From Actinomycetota bacterium (GTDB lineage Bacteria > Actinomycetota > Nitriliruptoria > Nitriliruptorales > JAHWKO01): a DNA stretch of 41,189 nt. Where the stretch lies: contig JAHWKW010000025.1 of NCBI GenBank assembly GCA_019347675.1, positions 1 through 41,189 of the forward strand, written 5' to 3'. A program made the position numbers and the translations under genes. Of the stretch, positions 32,791-40,663 are shown one piece after another (the stretch's first letter is position 1; each line of letters opens with the position of its first letter). Below the pieces are notes generated by a model. The model saw nothing but the letters and a program-made list of their open reading frames with translations. It was not told the origin of the DNA and made no database searches.

Positions 32791-34383
32791 CTACCCCCGC
32801 AGGATCGCGTAGACGTAGGCGTCGGCCAGAGCCAGCCACGACGCCTCGACGATGTTGCCGTGCACGCCGACCGTGTCCCAGGTCTCCTCGCCGTCGGTGG
32901 TGGTGACCAGCACCCGGGTGACCGCGTCGGTCCCATGCGCCCCGGCCGACGACCGTCCCCCTGACTGTTCGATGATGCGCACCTTGTAGTCGGACAGGTG
33001 GACCCGGTCGAGTGCGGCCCACGTGCCGTTCGCGGCGTTGCGGAACGCGTGGTCGAGCGCGTCGACCGGGCCGTTGCCCTCTCCCGCACCGAGCCGACGT
33101 TCACCGGCCACCCGCACCGCCACCATCGCCTCGGCGGTCGGTCCGGCCGCGTCGCCGCGCCCACCTCCGACGGTGACACGGAAGTGCTCGAGTTCGAACG
33201 GCTCTTGCAGGTCACCGACGATCCGACGGAGCAGCAGCGCGAAGGATGCGTCGGCCGCGTCGTAACTCCACCCCTGGTGCTCGCGACGCTTGACCTCCGT
33301 GAGGACCGCCGCGACCTGTGCCTCGTCGAGGGTCAGCCCCAGCTCGCGCGCCTTGAGCTGGATGGTGGCACGACCCGCGAGGTCGCTCACCACCAGCCGT
33401 GTCTCGTTCCCGACCAGGGCCGGATCGACGTGCTGGTAGAGGTCGGCGGACTTCGCCACGGCCGATGCATGCAACCCGGCCTTGTGCGCGAACGCACCGG
33501 AACCGACGTACGGCTGGGCGGTCGGCGGCGTCTGGTTGGTCAGCTCGGCGACGGCGTGGGCCACGTGGGTCATGCGCAACAGCCGGTCGGTGGGGACCAG
33601 CGGCAGCCCCCGTTTGAGCTGCAGGTCGGCGAGGACCGTGAAGAGGTTGGCATTCCCGCACCGCTCACCCAACCCGTTCGCGGTGGCCTGCACGTGCCGG
33701 GCGCCGGCCTCGACTCCGACCAGCGAGTTGGCGACCGCGCAGCCGCCGTCGTCGTGGAAGTGCAGCCCCACGTCGCATGGCAGGTCGGCGACGAGGCGAC
33801 GGACGACCCGTTCGACATCCCACGGCATCGCCCCGCCGTTGGTGTCGCACAGGACGACGCATTCGGCCCCGGACTCCGCTGCGACGCGGGCCACGGCGCG
33901 CGCGTAGCCGGCATCGCGGGTGTACCCGTCGAAGAAGTGCTCCGCGTCGAAGAACACCCGCCGACCTTGGGCGACCAGGTAGGCGATCGACTCCGCCACC
34001 ATCGTGAGGTTGTCCTCGCGGGTCACACCGAGGGCTTCCTCGGCGTGCCAGGCGCAGGCCTTCCCCACGATGCACAGCACCGACGTGTCGGCGTGCAGCA
34101 GGGCCTTCAACGTGGGGTCGTCCTCGACGACGTTGCGGGCATGCCGCGTTGCGCCGAACGCGGCCAGCGTGGCGTGTTCCAGCTTCAGCTGTCCGTCTGC
34201 GGCGAGGCGGAAGAACTCGGTGTCCTTGGGGTTGGCGCCCGGCCAGCCACCCTCGATGAAGTGCACGCCGAGCTCGTCCATGCGGCGGGCGATCTTGAGC
34301 TTGTCGTCCACCGTCAGGTTCACACCCTCGCGTTGGGTGCCGTCGCGGAGGGTCGTGTCGTACAGGGCGGGTACCTGACTCAC
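32791..34383 (-). CDS. cimA: (R)-citramalate synthase
   Basis: CimA condenses pyruvate with acetyl-CoA to make citramalate for isoleucine synthesis. The 530-residue protein has the HMGL-like TIM barrel start LYDTTLRDGTQREGVNLT, the metal-binding H-x-H in GLHFHDDGGCAVANSL, GLGERCGNANL, and a C-terminal LeuA-type allosteric domain (VGGGRGDAAGPTAEA onward). The length and DGTQREG context match CimA-type rather than LeuA enzymes. I prefer the GTG at 34383 with GAAGGA seven bases upstream over the ATG at 34398, which has no ribosome binding site. Confidence 0.93.
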   Translation of the reverse strand: MSQVPALYDTTLRDGTQREGVNLTVDDKLKIARRMDELGVHFIEGGWPGANPKDTEFFRLAADGQLKLEHATLAAFGATRHARNVVEDDPTLKALLHADTSVLCIVGKACAWHAEEALGVTREDNLTMVAESIAYLVAQGRRVFFDAEHFFDGYTRDAGYARAVARVAAESGAECVVLCDTNGGAMPWDVERVVRRLVADLPCDVGLHFHDDGGCAVANSLVGVEAGARHVQATANGLGERCGNANLFTVLADLQLKRGLPLVPTDRLLRMTHVAHAVAELTNQTPPTAQPYVGSGAFAHKAGLHASAVAKSADLYQHVDPALVGNETRLVVSDLAGRATIQLKARELGLTLDEAQVAAVLTEVKRREHQGWSYDAADASFALLLRRIVGDLQEPFELEHFRVTVGGGRGDAAGPTAEAMVAVRVAGERRLGAGEGNGPVDALDHAFRNAANGTWAALDRVHLSDYKVRIIEQSGGRSSAGAHGTDAVTRVLVTTTDGEETWDTVGVHGNIVEASWLALADAYVYAILRG

Positions 34384-34693
34384 CGGATCGTCCTTCATGT
34401 GTCGTGGACGCCGGGGAGTCGGAAGGGCGCCGGTCGGACCGGGCCACCCCCGCAGCCCGGCGCTCGTCGCCTGGCTACGGGAGCCTGTCGATGGCGATGC
34501 TGCCCGCGCTCGGACGCGCCCGCCGCACAGCGGGGGTCGGCCTCGGGATCCGGGTCACGTGCATCACGTCTCGCTCCTGGGCGCCGCCGGTTGCGGCGCG
34601 TGTGCAGCGTGCCAGCTGGTCGGGGCGTCGTCCAGTTGGCCCTGCGTCGGCGTGGCCAGGATCGGTGTTTGCGTCCCCGCCTGCCCAGGCGTC
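34384..34693. other. Intergenic region before the insertion-sequence zone
   Basis: About 310 bases upstream of cimA. Open frames exist on both strands, but they are Arg/Pro/Ala-rich with no family resemblance. I see no gene in it. Confidence 0.5.
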
Positions 34694-34699
34694 TAGCGT
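34694..34699 (+). promoter_or_regulatory. Putative -10 box of the truncated dehydrogenase gene
   Basis: TAGCGT lies 25 bases before the ATG at 34725, with an AGGAGG ribosome binding site between them. Confidence 0.33.
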
Positions 34700-34724
34700 G
34701 CACCGACCGACAGGAGGCGTGACG

Positions 34725-34772
34725 ATGAGGGCACTGACCGCGGGGTTGATTGAGGTGTATCTGACTCTTTGA
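34725..34772 (+). pseudogene. Truncated gene start, possibly a zinc-type alcohol/glucose dehydrogenase
   Basis: An ATG with a strong AGGAGG site and a -10 box opens MRALTAGLIEVYLTL and stops after 15 codons, exactly where the IS3-type remnant begins. Medium-chain alcohol/glucose dehydrogenases often start M-R-A-L-T, so a gene of that type may have been cut here. The rest is not seen on the other side of the element. The identity is a weak inference; the truncation is better supported. Confidence 0.4.
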
Positions 34773-34799
34773 TAGAGCCGGCCGATTTTCTAACCCTAC

Positions 34800-35640
34800 T
34801 CATGGGCCGCGCTCGGGCGGGTGGTTTCTGTTGTAGTCGATGCGGTTGCGGCGTGCATCCTTCATGCCGATGGTGCGGTCGCGTCGGATTGCGGGGCCCC
34901 GTCCGTGGTGCTCGTCGTCGGGCGTGACATACCCGATGGCTTGGTGGAGACGGACGGTGTTGCACTCGAGCTGGACGCGGGTCAGCTCGGCGTCGAGCAC
35001 GGCCGGGTCGTCGATGCGCTCGAGGTGCGGGTAGTCGCGCCTGAGGTGTCCGAAGAAGCTCTCGATGGGGGCCTGGTCGGTGGGCGTTGCGGGCGCGGTC
35101 GTGGGTGAACCGGGTGTGGCTGCCGGGTCGCCATCCGAGCAGCCGGTGCAGGGTCGACGCCTCGAGCGACCGCTGCCGGTCTCGGACCGCGTCGGTCGTG
35201 TCCACCGTCGCGGCGACTGCTGCAGCGCAGCGGTCAGCCGGTCGGCCGCCTTACCGGTCGGGGCGGTCACCGCCGCCCGCGGCCGGTGGCCGTCGGCCGG
35301 CTCGGTCAACGACCGGCGTCGGGCGCGGCCGGTGCCCGACGACGCCATGTTCGCGCATCAGCCGTTCGACGCATTTGTGGTTGACGACCCAGCCGCGTCG
35401 GCGCAACTCGGCGGTCATCAAGCCGGGGAAGGGTGGGGCGTTCGTCGCTGGCGACGTCAACCGCGAGCCCGACCCCGACCCCGTGGGCTGGCCGTAGGTG
35501 CCGTCGAACGCGTCGTGGATAGCACGGATCTCAGCCAGCAACTCGGTGTCGGCCTGCTCGGCGCTGCTGGCGCCGTCGGGCTCGTCGCGCCAGGCGTAGT
35601 ACGCCGAGGGCGACACGCCGGCAGGCTCCAGGACGGTTCG
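34800..35640 (-). pseudogene. IS3-family transposase orfB, frameshifted and internally deleted
   Basis: The N-terminal part (about 35640-35280) reads GVSPSAYYAWRDE, LLAEIRAIHDAFDGTYG, MTAELRRRGWVVNHKCVERL and EHGVVGHRPR, a typical IS3 orfB start. The C-terminal part in another frame (about 35090-34800) reads PIESFFGHLRRDYPHLE, NTVRLHQAIGYVTPDDEH and RGPAIRRDR. The stretch holding the first two catalytic Asp residues is missing, and an extra tract breaks the early part (QPTGSGSGSRL). Only the last catalytic Glu (in IESFF) remains, so it cannot be active. Confidence 0.75.
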
Positions 35641-35773
35641 TAGGCATCCACGTCACGGCGCGACGTGACCTGGCGTGACCGAGCGCCAGCTCGCCCTGCG
35701 CCCACGACTGCGCCGGCTCCCTCGACCAGGCACCGGCCTTATCACCGACGGCCCACGTGCTTCGCTCGGCTAT

Positions 35774-35971
35774 CTACCTGTCACGATTACGACGGCCCCC
35801 TGGTCCAGCAGCGCGATCCCAGACAATCATGCCTGCCCATGCTAGCAGTAGGGAAACGGGGTAGCCGTATTGAGCGGGGACTGCAAAAACAGCCCAAAGG
35901 ACCGTTCCGAGGAGGAAGCCTGGCAGAAGGATAAGGATCCATCCAACTACGTTCGGATTCCAATGCCTCAT
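35774..35971 (-). CDS. Small putative membrane protein
   Basis: 65 residues with two hydrophobic helices (VVGWILILLPGFLLGTVLWAVF and VSLLLAWAGMIVW) separated by PAQYGYP, ending in a basic Arg-rich tail. The composition differs from the neighbouring core genes. The ribosome binding site is weak (AGGA directly before the ATG), so expression is uncertain. No family is recognised. Confidence 0.4.
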   Translation of the reverse strand: MRHWNPNVVGWILILLPGFLLGTVLWAVFAVPAQYGYPVSLLLAWAGMIVWDRAAGPGGRRNRDR

Positions 35972-36064
35972 TCCTGCAGATGCAATGCATGGTAGGGCGT
36001 GCTCGATTCCCCAACCTCGCGTGACGGCCGTAGCGGTACCTGCGCCGTGGCTGACGTATCATCA

Positions 36065-36211
36065 TCACACCACCGGGAGTGTTTTCGCCGCCGTCCAGGG
36101 GACGATGTCCGCGCCATGCTGCACGAGCCCGTAGACACGGGGCATCAAATCAGCAACTGATGCGCGGCCACTCTCCGGAATAGACCCGGGGGCTCTCGTA
36201 GTAGGCGCCAT
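36065..36211 (-). CDS. Short ORF of unknown status
   Basis: 48 codons beginning MAPTTRAPG and ending WTAAKTLPVV, with a plausible helix (SVADLMPRVYGLVQHG). It may be the remaining end of a larger reading frame that once crossed the IS3 orfA fragment. There is no clear ribosome binding site and no recognised family. Confidence 0.25.
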   Translation of the reverse strand: MAPTTRAPGSIPESGRASVADLMPRVYGLVQHGADIVPWTAAKTLPVV

Positions 36212-36239
36212 CCCAGTCGATGAATCCACCTCTCGCCCT

Positions 36240-36339
36240 CGCACGATAGTAGCTTCTTCTCCGCGGTGAACGTCCGCCGGCGCGGACGCGCCGCCGGGTC
36301 GTGCTCGCGCGTCGCCAGCACCGCTGGGGTCATCGTCAT
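36240..36339 (-). pseudogene. IS3-family orfA N-terminal fragment
   Basis: Begins MTMTPAVLATREHDPAARPR, then RRRTFTAEKKL, which matches the start of IS3-family orfA proteins (RRRTFTAEYKL...). After this the frame continues with unrelated sequence, so only about 32 codons of the transposase remain. Confidence 0.55.
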
Positions 36340-36481
36340 CGGTCAGGTGATCCTTCGCGCCCTGGGAGTGATGTGCACTACACCAGGTGTCTCACCTCGG
36401 CCTGACACATAGGGAACTGCGCCGTGTCGCCGAATGAGGTTTGTGCCATGATCATGGACCGGTGATCGGCGGACCGATGGG

Positions 36482-36892
36482 TCAGCCGGATCGGCCGTCG
36501 GCGCTCGGCTTGAACGAGAGGTCACGGGCGCTGAGTTTGGTCGGGGCGAGTCGCCCGAACTTGGCCTCGGCCATGGCGTCTGGATCGAACGTGGCGTCCC
36601 ACGCGGAGATGTCCGGGCCGAGATAGCGGCGCAGCTTGCGTATGGCTCGAGCACGGTCGTACGGGCGAATTTCGATCCGGCCTCGGGCGGTGACCTGCAG
36701 GACCTCGCCGGTCGCGAGGTCGCAGGTGTCCACTACGAGCACCGCTCGGGGATCGTCCTCGAGGAGGTCATTGAGATGCGCCCACGGGCCGGTCAACCAC
36801 CAGAAGGCTTCGTCTTCCCACAGGAACCAGACCGGACGCACCGTGGGACCGTTGGTGGCCACGCGTGCGACAAGTGGGCGTGACAGATAAAC
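36482..36892 (-). pseudogene. Pyridoxamine 5'-phosphate oxidase-like gene, main part, split by the ISL3 element
   Basis: The frame encodes YLSRPLVARVATNGPTVRPVW, FWWLTGPWAHLNDLLEDDPR and a helical end around RKLRRYLGPD, matching the FMN/F420-binding split-barrel PPOX family. Its first codons lie on the far side of the ISL3 element (38319-38348). Joining the parts with one copy of the 8-bp duplication gives an intact 441-base gene (146 residues) ending at the TGA at 36484-36482. Such proteins commonly reduce or bind small molecules; the original function is unknown. Confidence 0.85.
36885..36892. repeat. Left target-site duplication of the ISL3 element
   Basis: agataaac directly flanks the left inverted repeat and is repeated at 38311-38318. 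Confidence 0.9.
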
Positions 36893-36919
36893 GGTTGTCC
36901 TCAGGTTTCCGTGGGTAGC
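36893..36919 (+). repeat. Left terminal inverted repeat of the ISL3 element
   Basis: It matches the reverse complement of 38284-38310 at 19 of 27 positions, including the blocks AGGTTTC and GTGGG. It overlaps the last codons and stop of the transposase. Confidence 0.85.
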
Positions 36920-38154
36920 TGGACGGTGATGCCGCCGCAGCAGAGGTAGATCATGGCGATGAGGGCGGCGGGGGTGTGGCGGCCGTAGCCGCGGTGGTTG
37001 ATGAGGCGGACCTTGGAGTTCAGGCCCTCGAGTTTCGAGTTCGAGAGGCCGAGCTCGACTGCGGCGAGGATCCGGTCGCGCTCGGCGCGGATGGTGCGAG
37101 ACAGCTTGACGAAGGCGGGGATGCGCGATCGGCACGCCCAGCCCAGCCAGCGGTCGAGCAGGACGGGTGCCTGGTCGGGTTCGTTGAGCCGGTACAGGTC
37201 GCGGAGGGCTTCCTTGAGCAACCAGGCGCGGTAGAGCAGCGACCGGTCGCGCTTGAGCTGGGCGATGACCTCGCGCTGGGGGGCCTTCCAGCTGGCGGGG
37301 TCTTTCACCAGCGCCCACCGGGTGCGCTTGACCCACTTCGCCGTGGTGGTGGTCCCAACCTGACGATGTAGGTTCCACGCCCACCGGCGGGTCTCGTCGA
37401 TGGCCTTGTTGGCCAGGGCGATCACGTGAAAAGGATCAGCGCACTGCACTGCGTCGGGGGCGTGCTCGCGGGTGGCCTTGGCGTACGCGCCACCCAGGTC
37501 CAGCGAGACGGCCTGCAGTTGCCTGCAGCGTTCTTCGCCGAGTTCCTCGTAGAAGCGGGCCAGGGTGGCCGCGTCCTTGCCAGAGGCGCCGTCACGTCCC
37601 TCGCCGACCCACACCACCGCGCCGTCGCGGTCGTGGTCTGCCACCACCGTCAGGTAGCGGTGGCCCTTGCGGTAGGAGATCTCGTCGACACCGATGCGGA
37701 ACAGGTTGTCCAGCCGGGAGTCGTCGAGCTGCTCGGCGACCACCGCCGAAACGGCGTTGCGGACCGCTTCCCACGAGATCCGCAGCAGCCGGCGGACCGA
37801 CTCCTTGTCGGCACGCTGAGCCAGCCACGCGGTCACGTCCTGCATGTCGCGGGAGTGGCGGGCGTCGTGGCGGGCCCAGGGGACCTGTTCGGTGACTACC
37901 TTGCCACACCGCTTGCAGGACAGCCGTCGGATCTCGGCCTCGAGCCACAGCTTGGCGCTGCCCGCATCGACGTGCCGCCACCGACGCACCGTGCGGTCGT
38001 AGCTGGCGCGGGTCGACCAGCCGCAGTGCGGACAAGTCAGCCGACGGAACCGTCGACGCAACTCGACCACGATCCCCTCCGGCGCGAACGTGACCGTCGC
38101 GACGGTCGCTCCCGGGATCTGCAGCATGCGGTTGAATGCGGTCGTGGCGCGCAC
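36901..38154 (-). CDS. ISL3 family transposase
   Basis: 417 residues, intact. The N-terminal zinc-binding region (CPHCGWSTRASYD ... CKRCGKVV) is followed by a helix-turn-helix and the DDE catalytic domain with Asp in FRIGVDEISYRKGHRY, Asp in AVSLDLGGAYAKA (and CADPFHVI), and Glu in SNSKLEGLNSKVRLI. The GTG start has GGAG six bases upstream. The C-terminus runs into the left inverted repeat. Confidence 0.95.
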   Translation of the reverse strand: MRATTAFNRMLQIPGATVATVTFAPEGIVVELRRRFRRLTCPHCGWSTRASYDRTVRRWRHVDAGSAKLWLEAEIRRLSCKRCGKVVTEQVPWARHDARHSRDMQDVTAWLAQRADKESVRRLLRISWEAVRNAVSAVVAEQLDDSRLDNLFRIGVDEISYRKGHRYLTVVADHDRDGAVVWVGEGRDGASGKDAATLARFYEELGEERCRQLQAVSLDLGGAYAKATREHAPDAVQCADPFHVIALANKAIDETRRWAWNLHRQVGTTTTAKWVKRTRWALVKDPASWKAPQREVIAQLKRDRSLLYRAWLLKEALRDLYRLNEPDQAPVLLDRWLGWACRSRIPAFVKLSRTIRAERDRILAAVELGLSNSKLEGLNSKVRLINHRGYGRHTPAALIAMIYLCCGGITVQLPTET

Positions 38155-38283
38155 GGGCTTCTCCGTGGTTCGGGACGTCAGACACCCCGAAACCTACGAG
38201 CGAGAACGTGCGCGCCGCACCTCCCCGCGGTTGTGCCCTCCCTGCCCTGCTAGCCACCCTCACCAGCCAGATCAGCTCATCCC

Positions 38284-38310
38284 GCCGCCCACAGAAACCT
38301 GGGAAGTCCC
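38284..38310 (-). repeat. Right terminal inverted repeat of the ISL3 element
   Basis: Partner of 36893-36919. It lies about 130 bases upstream of the transposase start. Confidence 0.85.
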
Positions 38311-38318
38311 AGATAAAC
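38311..38318. repeat. Right target-site duplication of the ISL3 element
   Basis: agataaac, an identical copy of 36885-36892. Confidence 0.9.
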
Positions 38319-38348
38319 ATCGATGTCGAACCCGTGTTCATCCGTCAT
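38311..38348 (-). pseudogene. N-terminal end of the PPOX-like gene split by ISL3
   Basis: Reads ATG-ACG-GAT-GAA from 38348 and encodes MTDEHGFDIDVY before the element. It continues in frame at 36892 with LSRPLVARVAT. The ribosome binding site is weak (GGTGG). Confidence 0.85.
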
Positions 38349-38499
38349 GGGAAGCCACCGTAACTGTGCGGGCATTTGTGACGCTAACGCCTTTCCAGGG
38401 CTAGTTCCCACGGGCCCGGAAGATGACATGAACCGGGCATAGCGTCGGGGCGTCGGGAGGCCGACTTCCTACAAGACGCCACGTCTAGAGGAGGTCGGC

Positions 38500-38724
38500 G
38501 TGCAACACCGAGATGAGCACAACGACGAACTGCTGACGCCCGCAGAGGTCGCCAAGCGGTTCGGGGTCAACCCCAAGACCGTCACCCGGTGGGCACAAGC
38601 GGGGAAGCTGACGGCCATCCGCACGCTGGGCGGTCACCGCCGTTACCGCGCGTCGGAGGTGGAGGCTCTCGTGAAGCACAGCGTTGAACCCCGCTGGGAC
38701 GACGAACGCGGCGGGCCCCAGTAG
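38500..38724 (+). CDS. bldC: BldC-type MerR-family DNA-binding protein
   Basis: 74 residues: LLTPAEVAKRFGVNPKTVTRW, AQAGKLTAIRT and LGGHRRYRASEV form the winged-helix core that is almost identical to Streptomyces BldC, a developmental and transcriptional regulator that binds DNA as head-to-tail oligomers. Other proteins of this size are excisionase-like, but the LGGHRRYR wing is BldC-like. The GTG at 38500 has GAGGAGG five bases upstream. It lies between an ISL3 element and integrase debris, so it may be a core gene stranded in the variable zone or part of a former mobile element. Confidence 0.8.
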   Translation: MQHRDEHNDELLTPAEVAKRFGVNPKTVTRWAQAGKLTAIRTLGGHRRYRASEVEALVKHSVEPRWDDERGGPQ

Positions 38725-39224
38725 CCGCCGGCTCCGACACAGCGGCGTCACCCGTCGCATCAACCCCCCTTCGCAGGGCAGCCCGAACAGCCAAGGCCTG
38801 GGCGGTTCGACCAACTCACCAACCTCATCCGGCGGGTGAGCCCCACAGGCGCATCGAGGAGGTGGCCGAGGTGCTGGGCATCACGGAGCGGCTCCGTTGC
38901 GGGCCACTCCGGCGAGAGGGGCCAGCCAACCAGGCGGCGTGCGTATAACCGGCGGGCGAGCGCATCGACCCGTCGATTGCGACGCTGCCAGCGTGGCCGA
39001 CACCGAAGACTCTTCGCTGTTGCCGGGAATTCACCGTCCGGTGGGCGACCACGCTGCTGTCCGAGACAGCCACGGCAGACGACGGGTCATCGCGTCGCCC
39101 ACCGCGTCGTGCAGCGCCGGCGCGGGCCGTCGTCGCTTCGTCCGCCAGTTGCCTGACGAAGCGAATCTCGGTATCAGCGACGTTGTCACACCATCGGCAC
39201 CCAACTGGCGGAAGGCGGCGCTCG
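38725..39224. other. Degenerate stretch without a recognisable gene
   Basis: Open frames are short and of low quality on both strands. A piece near 38850 (RIEEVAEVLGIT) looks protein-like but has no continuation. The region probably holds decayed upstream parts of the recombinase pseudogene. Confidence 0.45.
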
Positions 39225-39680
39225 CCTTCAAACGATCATGGCCGTGCTCGGTCACCGCACTCCCATGATGTCGTTGATCTACGCCAGCTCGTCCCATCCG
39301 ACGGTCAAGCAGCAGTATCAGGACGCTCTGGACCGTCACCTCGGGCCTGAGGTGACCATGGCCGGCCCCCCGCGCAGGCGCTGCGCGAGCACCGGCTCGA
39401 CCTAGAGGCCGTTCACTGGCTGCAGACGAACTTCCTCAAAACGAGCTCGAACTCGGCCACTGTCTGCGTCTGCCCCAGGAAGGCCCTTGCGACGTCGTGC
39501 TTGCCTGTTCCAAGTTCGTCACCACCAGCGATTGCGCCCCACGTCTCCGGGCCCGTCTTGCCGTCGAAGACCAGCTCATCGACGACGCAACAACCCGCGG
39601 ATGGGCCCGAGAAGTCGATCGGCACAAGGCCACCGCGCCCGCCTCGAGCAACTGCTCCGGGGGCTCGGGGAGCAGGCCGC
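39225..39680 (+). pseudogene. Tyrosine recombinase/integrase C-terminus, frameshifted
   Basis: MAVLGHRTPMMSLIYA contains the conserved His-x-x-R-...-Tyr neighbourhood of phage-type integrases, followed by VKQQYQDALDRHLGPEVT. A frameshift near 39368 leads into QALREHRLDLEAVHWLQTNF, and another near 39440 into ELGHCLRLPQEGPCDVVLAC, KFVTTSDCAPRLRARLAVED and DRHKAT. The pieces together look like the end of one integrase, but three frames are used and the N-terminal part is missing. Confidence 0.7.
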
Positions 39681-39917
39681 GCCGGCCGAAGAGCCTCCAT
39701 GCATTCCATGACCGGGCGCGGTCACTCCGCGAAGGACGTCCATGAGGGAGTGCCTACCGAGTTGGTCTCTTGCGGGGAAAACAGGGACGATCTGTTGCCT
39801 GGGCCTGACGCACCGGCCGGGTTGGCGCTGGTCGAGGCATCTCAGTCTTCGTTGCCGCCACAGCCACGGGGATCTAGTGTCGCAACAGCTCGCCTAAATG
39901 TCAGGGAGGGAGCGGGA

Positions 39918-40355
39918 ATGTGCCCGGCGGTGGCCCCCGATTTTCACGTGTCGACGGTGCACTACGGGATTCCCTTCGACCTGCTCTGGAGCCACCTCAG
40001 CGATCCGTTGCAGTTCCCCCACCTGTATCCCAACTGGACGACACAGGTCGATCGGGCGGATGAGGCGAGCTTCCGGGGCGTCGGCCCCGGCGGGGACACC
40101 TTCCGCATCATCCAGCGGCTGAACCGTGACCACGGCGTCATCGACTTCGAAATCATCGCGGAAGGCGGCGAGACAGAGGTTTCGCGCTCCCGGCTCTTCC
40201 CGCTCCCCGGCCGCAGCTGCCTGTACGTACACGTAGCCACCCGCTCGTCCCGCATGGACGATGCGTTCTGGAACGACTTCAAATGCGCCACGGACCAGGA
40301 CGTGGAGAACGCGAGGCGGTTGCTGGAGCAGCGACTCGTCTCACAATGCCCGTGA
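39918..40355 (+). CDS. SRPBCC-like protein of unknown function
   Basis: 145 residues. FHVSTVHYGIPFDLLWSHLSDP, then TFRIIQRLNRDHGVIDFEII, and a C-terminal helix (DQDVENARRLLEQRL) resemble the helix-grip START/SRPBCC fold, but the match is by outline only. The ATG at 39918 has GGGAGGGAG five bases upstream, which is a strong start; the frame is open from 39501 without support. The neighbours are integrase and transposase remnants, so its origin may be mobile DNA. Confidence 0.6.
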   Translation: MCPAVAPDFHVSTVHYGIPFDLLWSHLSDPLQFPHLYPNWTTQVDRADEASFRGVGPGGDTFRIIQRLNRDHGVIDFEIIAEGGETEVSRSRLFPLPGRSCLYVHVATRSSRMDDAFWNDFKCATDQDVENARRLLEQRLVSQCP

Positions 40356-40663
40356 CGGTCCTCTCCCATGAGACCGGCACAGTCAGCCGGTAGCTCGGGC
40401 GGTGCGAGGCGGAGTCCACGGTCACCGTCCCAGCTGACAGGGCGAGGCTCCCGGCAGCTTTCCACCAACGGCCGTGTCGTTCGCTTGCGGGACCACGGCG
40501 ACCCCTGCCGAGGGATGAGCGACACGAAGCCATACCGCTGGTACGCGGCGAGCTTGATGTCGCACGGAAGGACGCTCTACTCCGGATGCAGAGTTAGATG
40601 ACGACCCAGATGTTGTCGAGTTCCGTGCTGACGCGGCCGTACAAACCCGAGGTGGCATGCGGA
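40356..40663. other. Gap before the IS630-type element
   Basis: About 300 bases with no convincing gene. A 28-codon frame (ATG at 40515, MSDTKPYRWYAASL) ends soon after and may be another cut-off gene start. The right end near 40650-40680 should contain the terminus of the IS630-type element. Confidence 0.4.

Larger units (their letters stand above)
35641..36240. other. AT-richer patch inside the IS3 remnant
   Basis: This region is visibly less GC-rich than the rest of the window and contains A/T runs absent elsewhere. Apart from two small minus-strand ORFs listed separately, I recognise nothing. It appears to be a foreign insert or the debris of several events. Confidence 0.5.
34751..36398 (-). 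mobile_element. Degenerate IS3-family element remnant (approximate limits)
   Basis: The segment holds an IS3-type integrase pseudogene (34800-35640) and a fragment of the matching orfA (about 36240-36339), in the right order on the minus strand. They are separated by several hundred bases of unrelated, lower-GC sequence. GAGGTG occurs at both proposed ends (34752-34757 and, inverted, 36393-36398), but no convincing full inverted repeat or target duplication can be shown, so the limits are provisional. Confidence 0.45.
36893..38310 (-). mobile_element. Complete ISL3-family insertion sequence (1418 bp)
   Basis: The element is delimited by identical 8-bp flanks (agataaac) and by 27-bp imperfect terminal inverted repeats (36893-36919 and 38284-38310). 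It carries one intact transposase gene. An 8-bp duplication is the usual product of ISL3 transposition. Removing the element plus one flank restores the reading frame of the interrupted PPOX-like gene, which confirms the limits and suggests a recent insertion. Confidence 0.93.

Noticed and set aside
34395-34703. 102-codon minus-strand ORF upstream of cimA
   Set aside because: It is an Arg-rich low-complexity product without a ribosome binding site, and it overlaps the promoter and start of the truncated plus-strand gene.
39501-39917. N-terminal extension of the SRPBCC-like gene at 39918
   Set aside because: The extension overlaps the recombinase pseudogene and has low-complexity sequence; the ATG at 39918 has a strong ribosome binding site.
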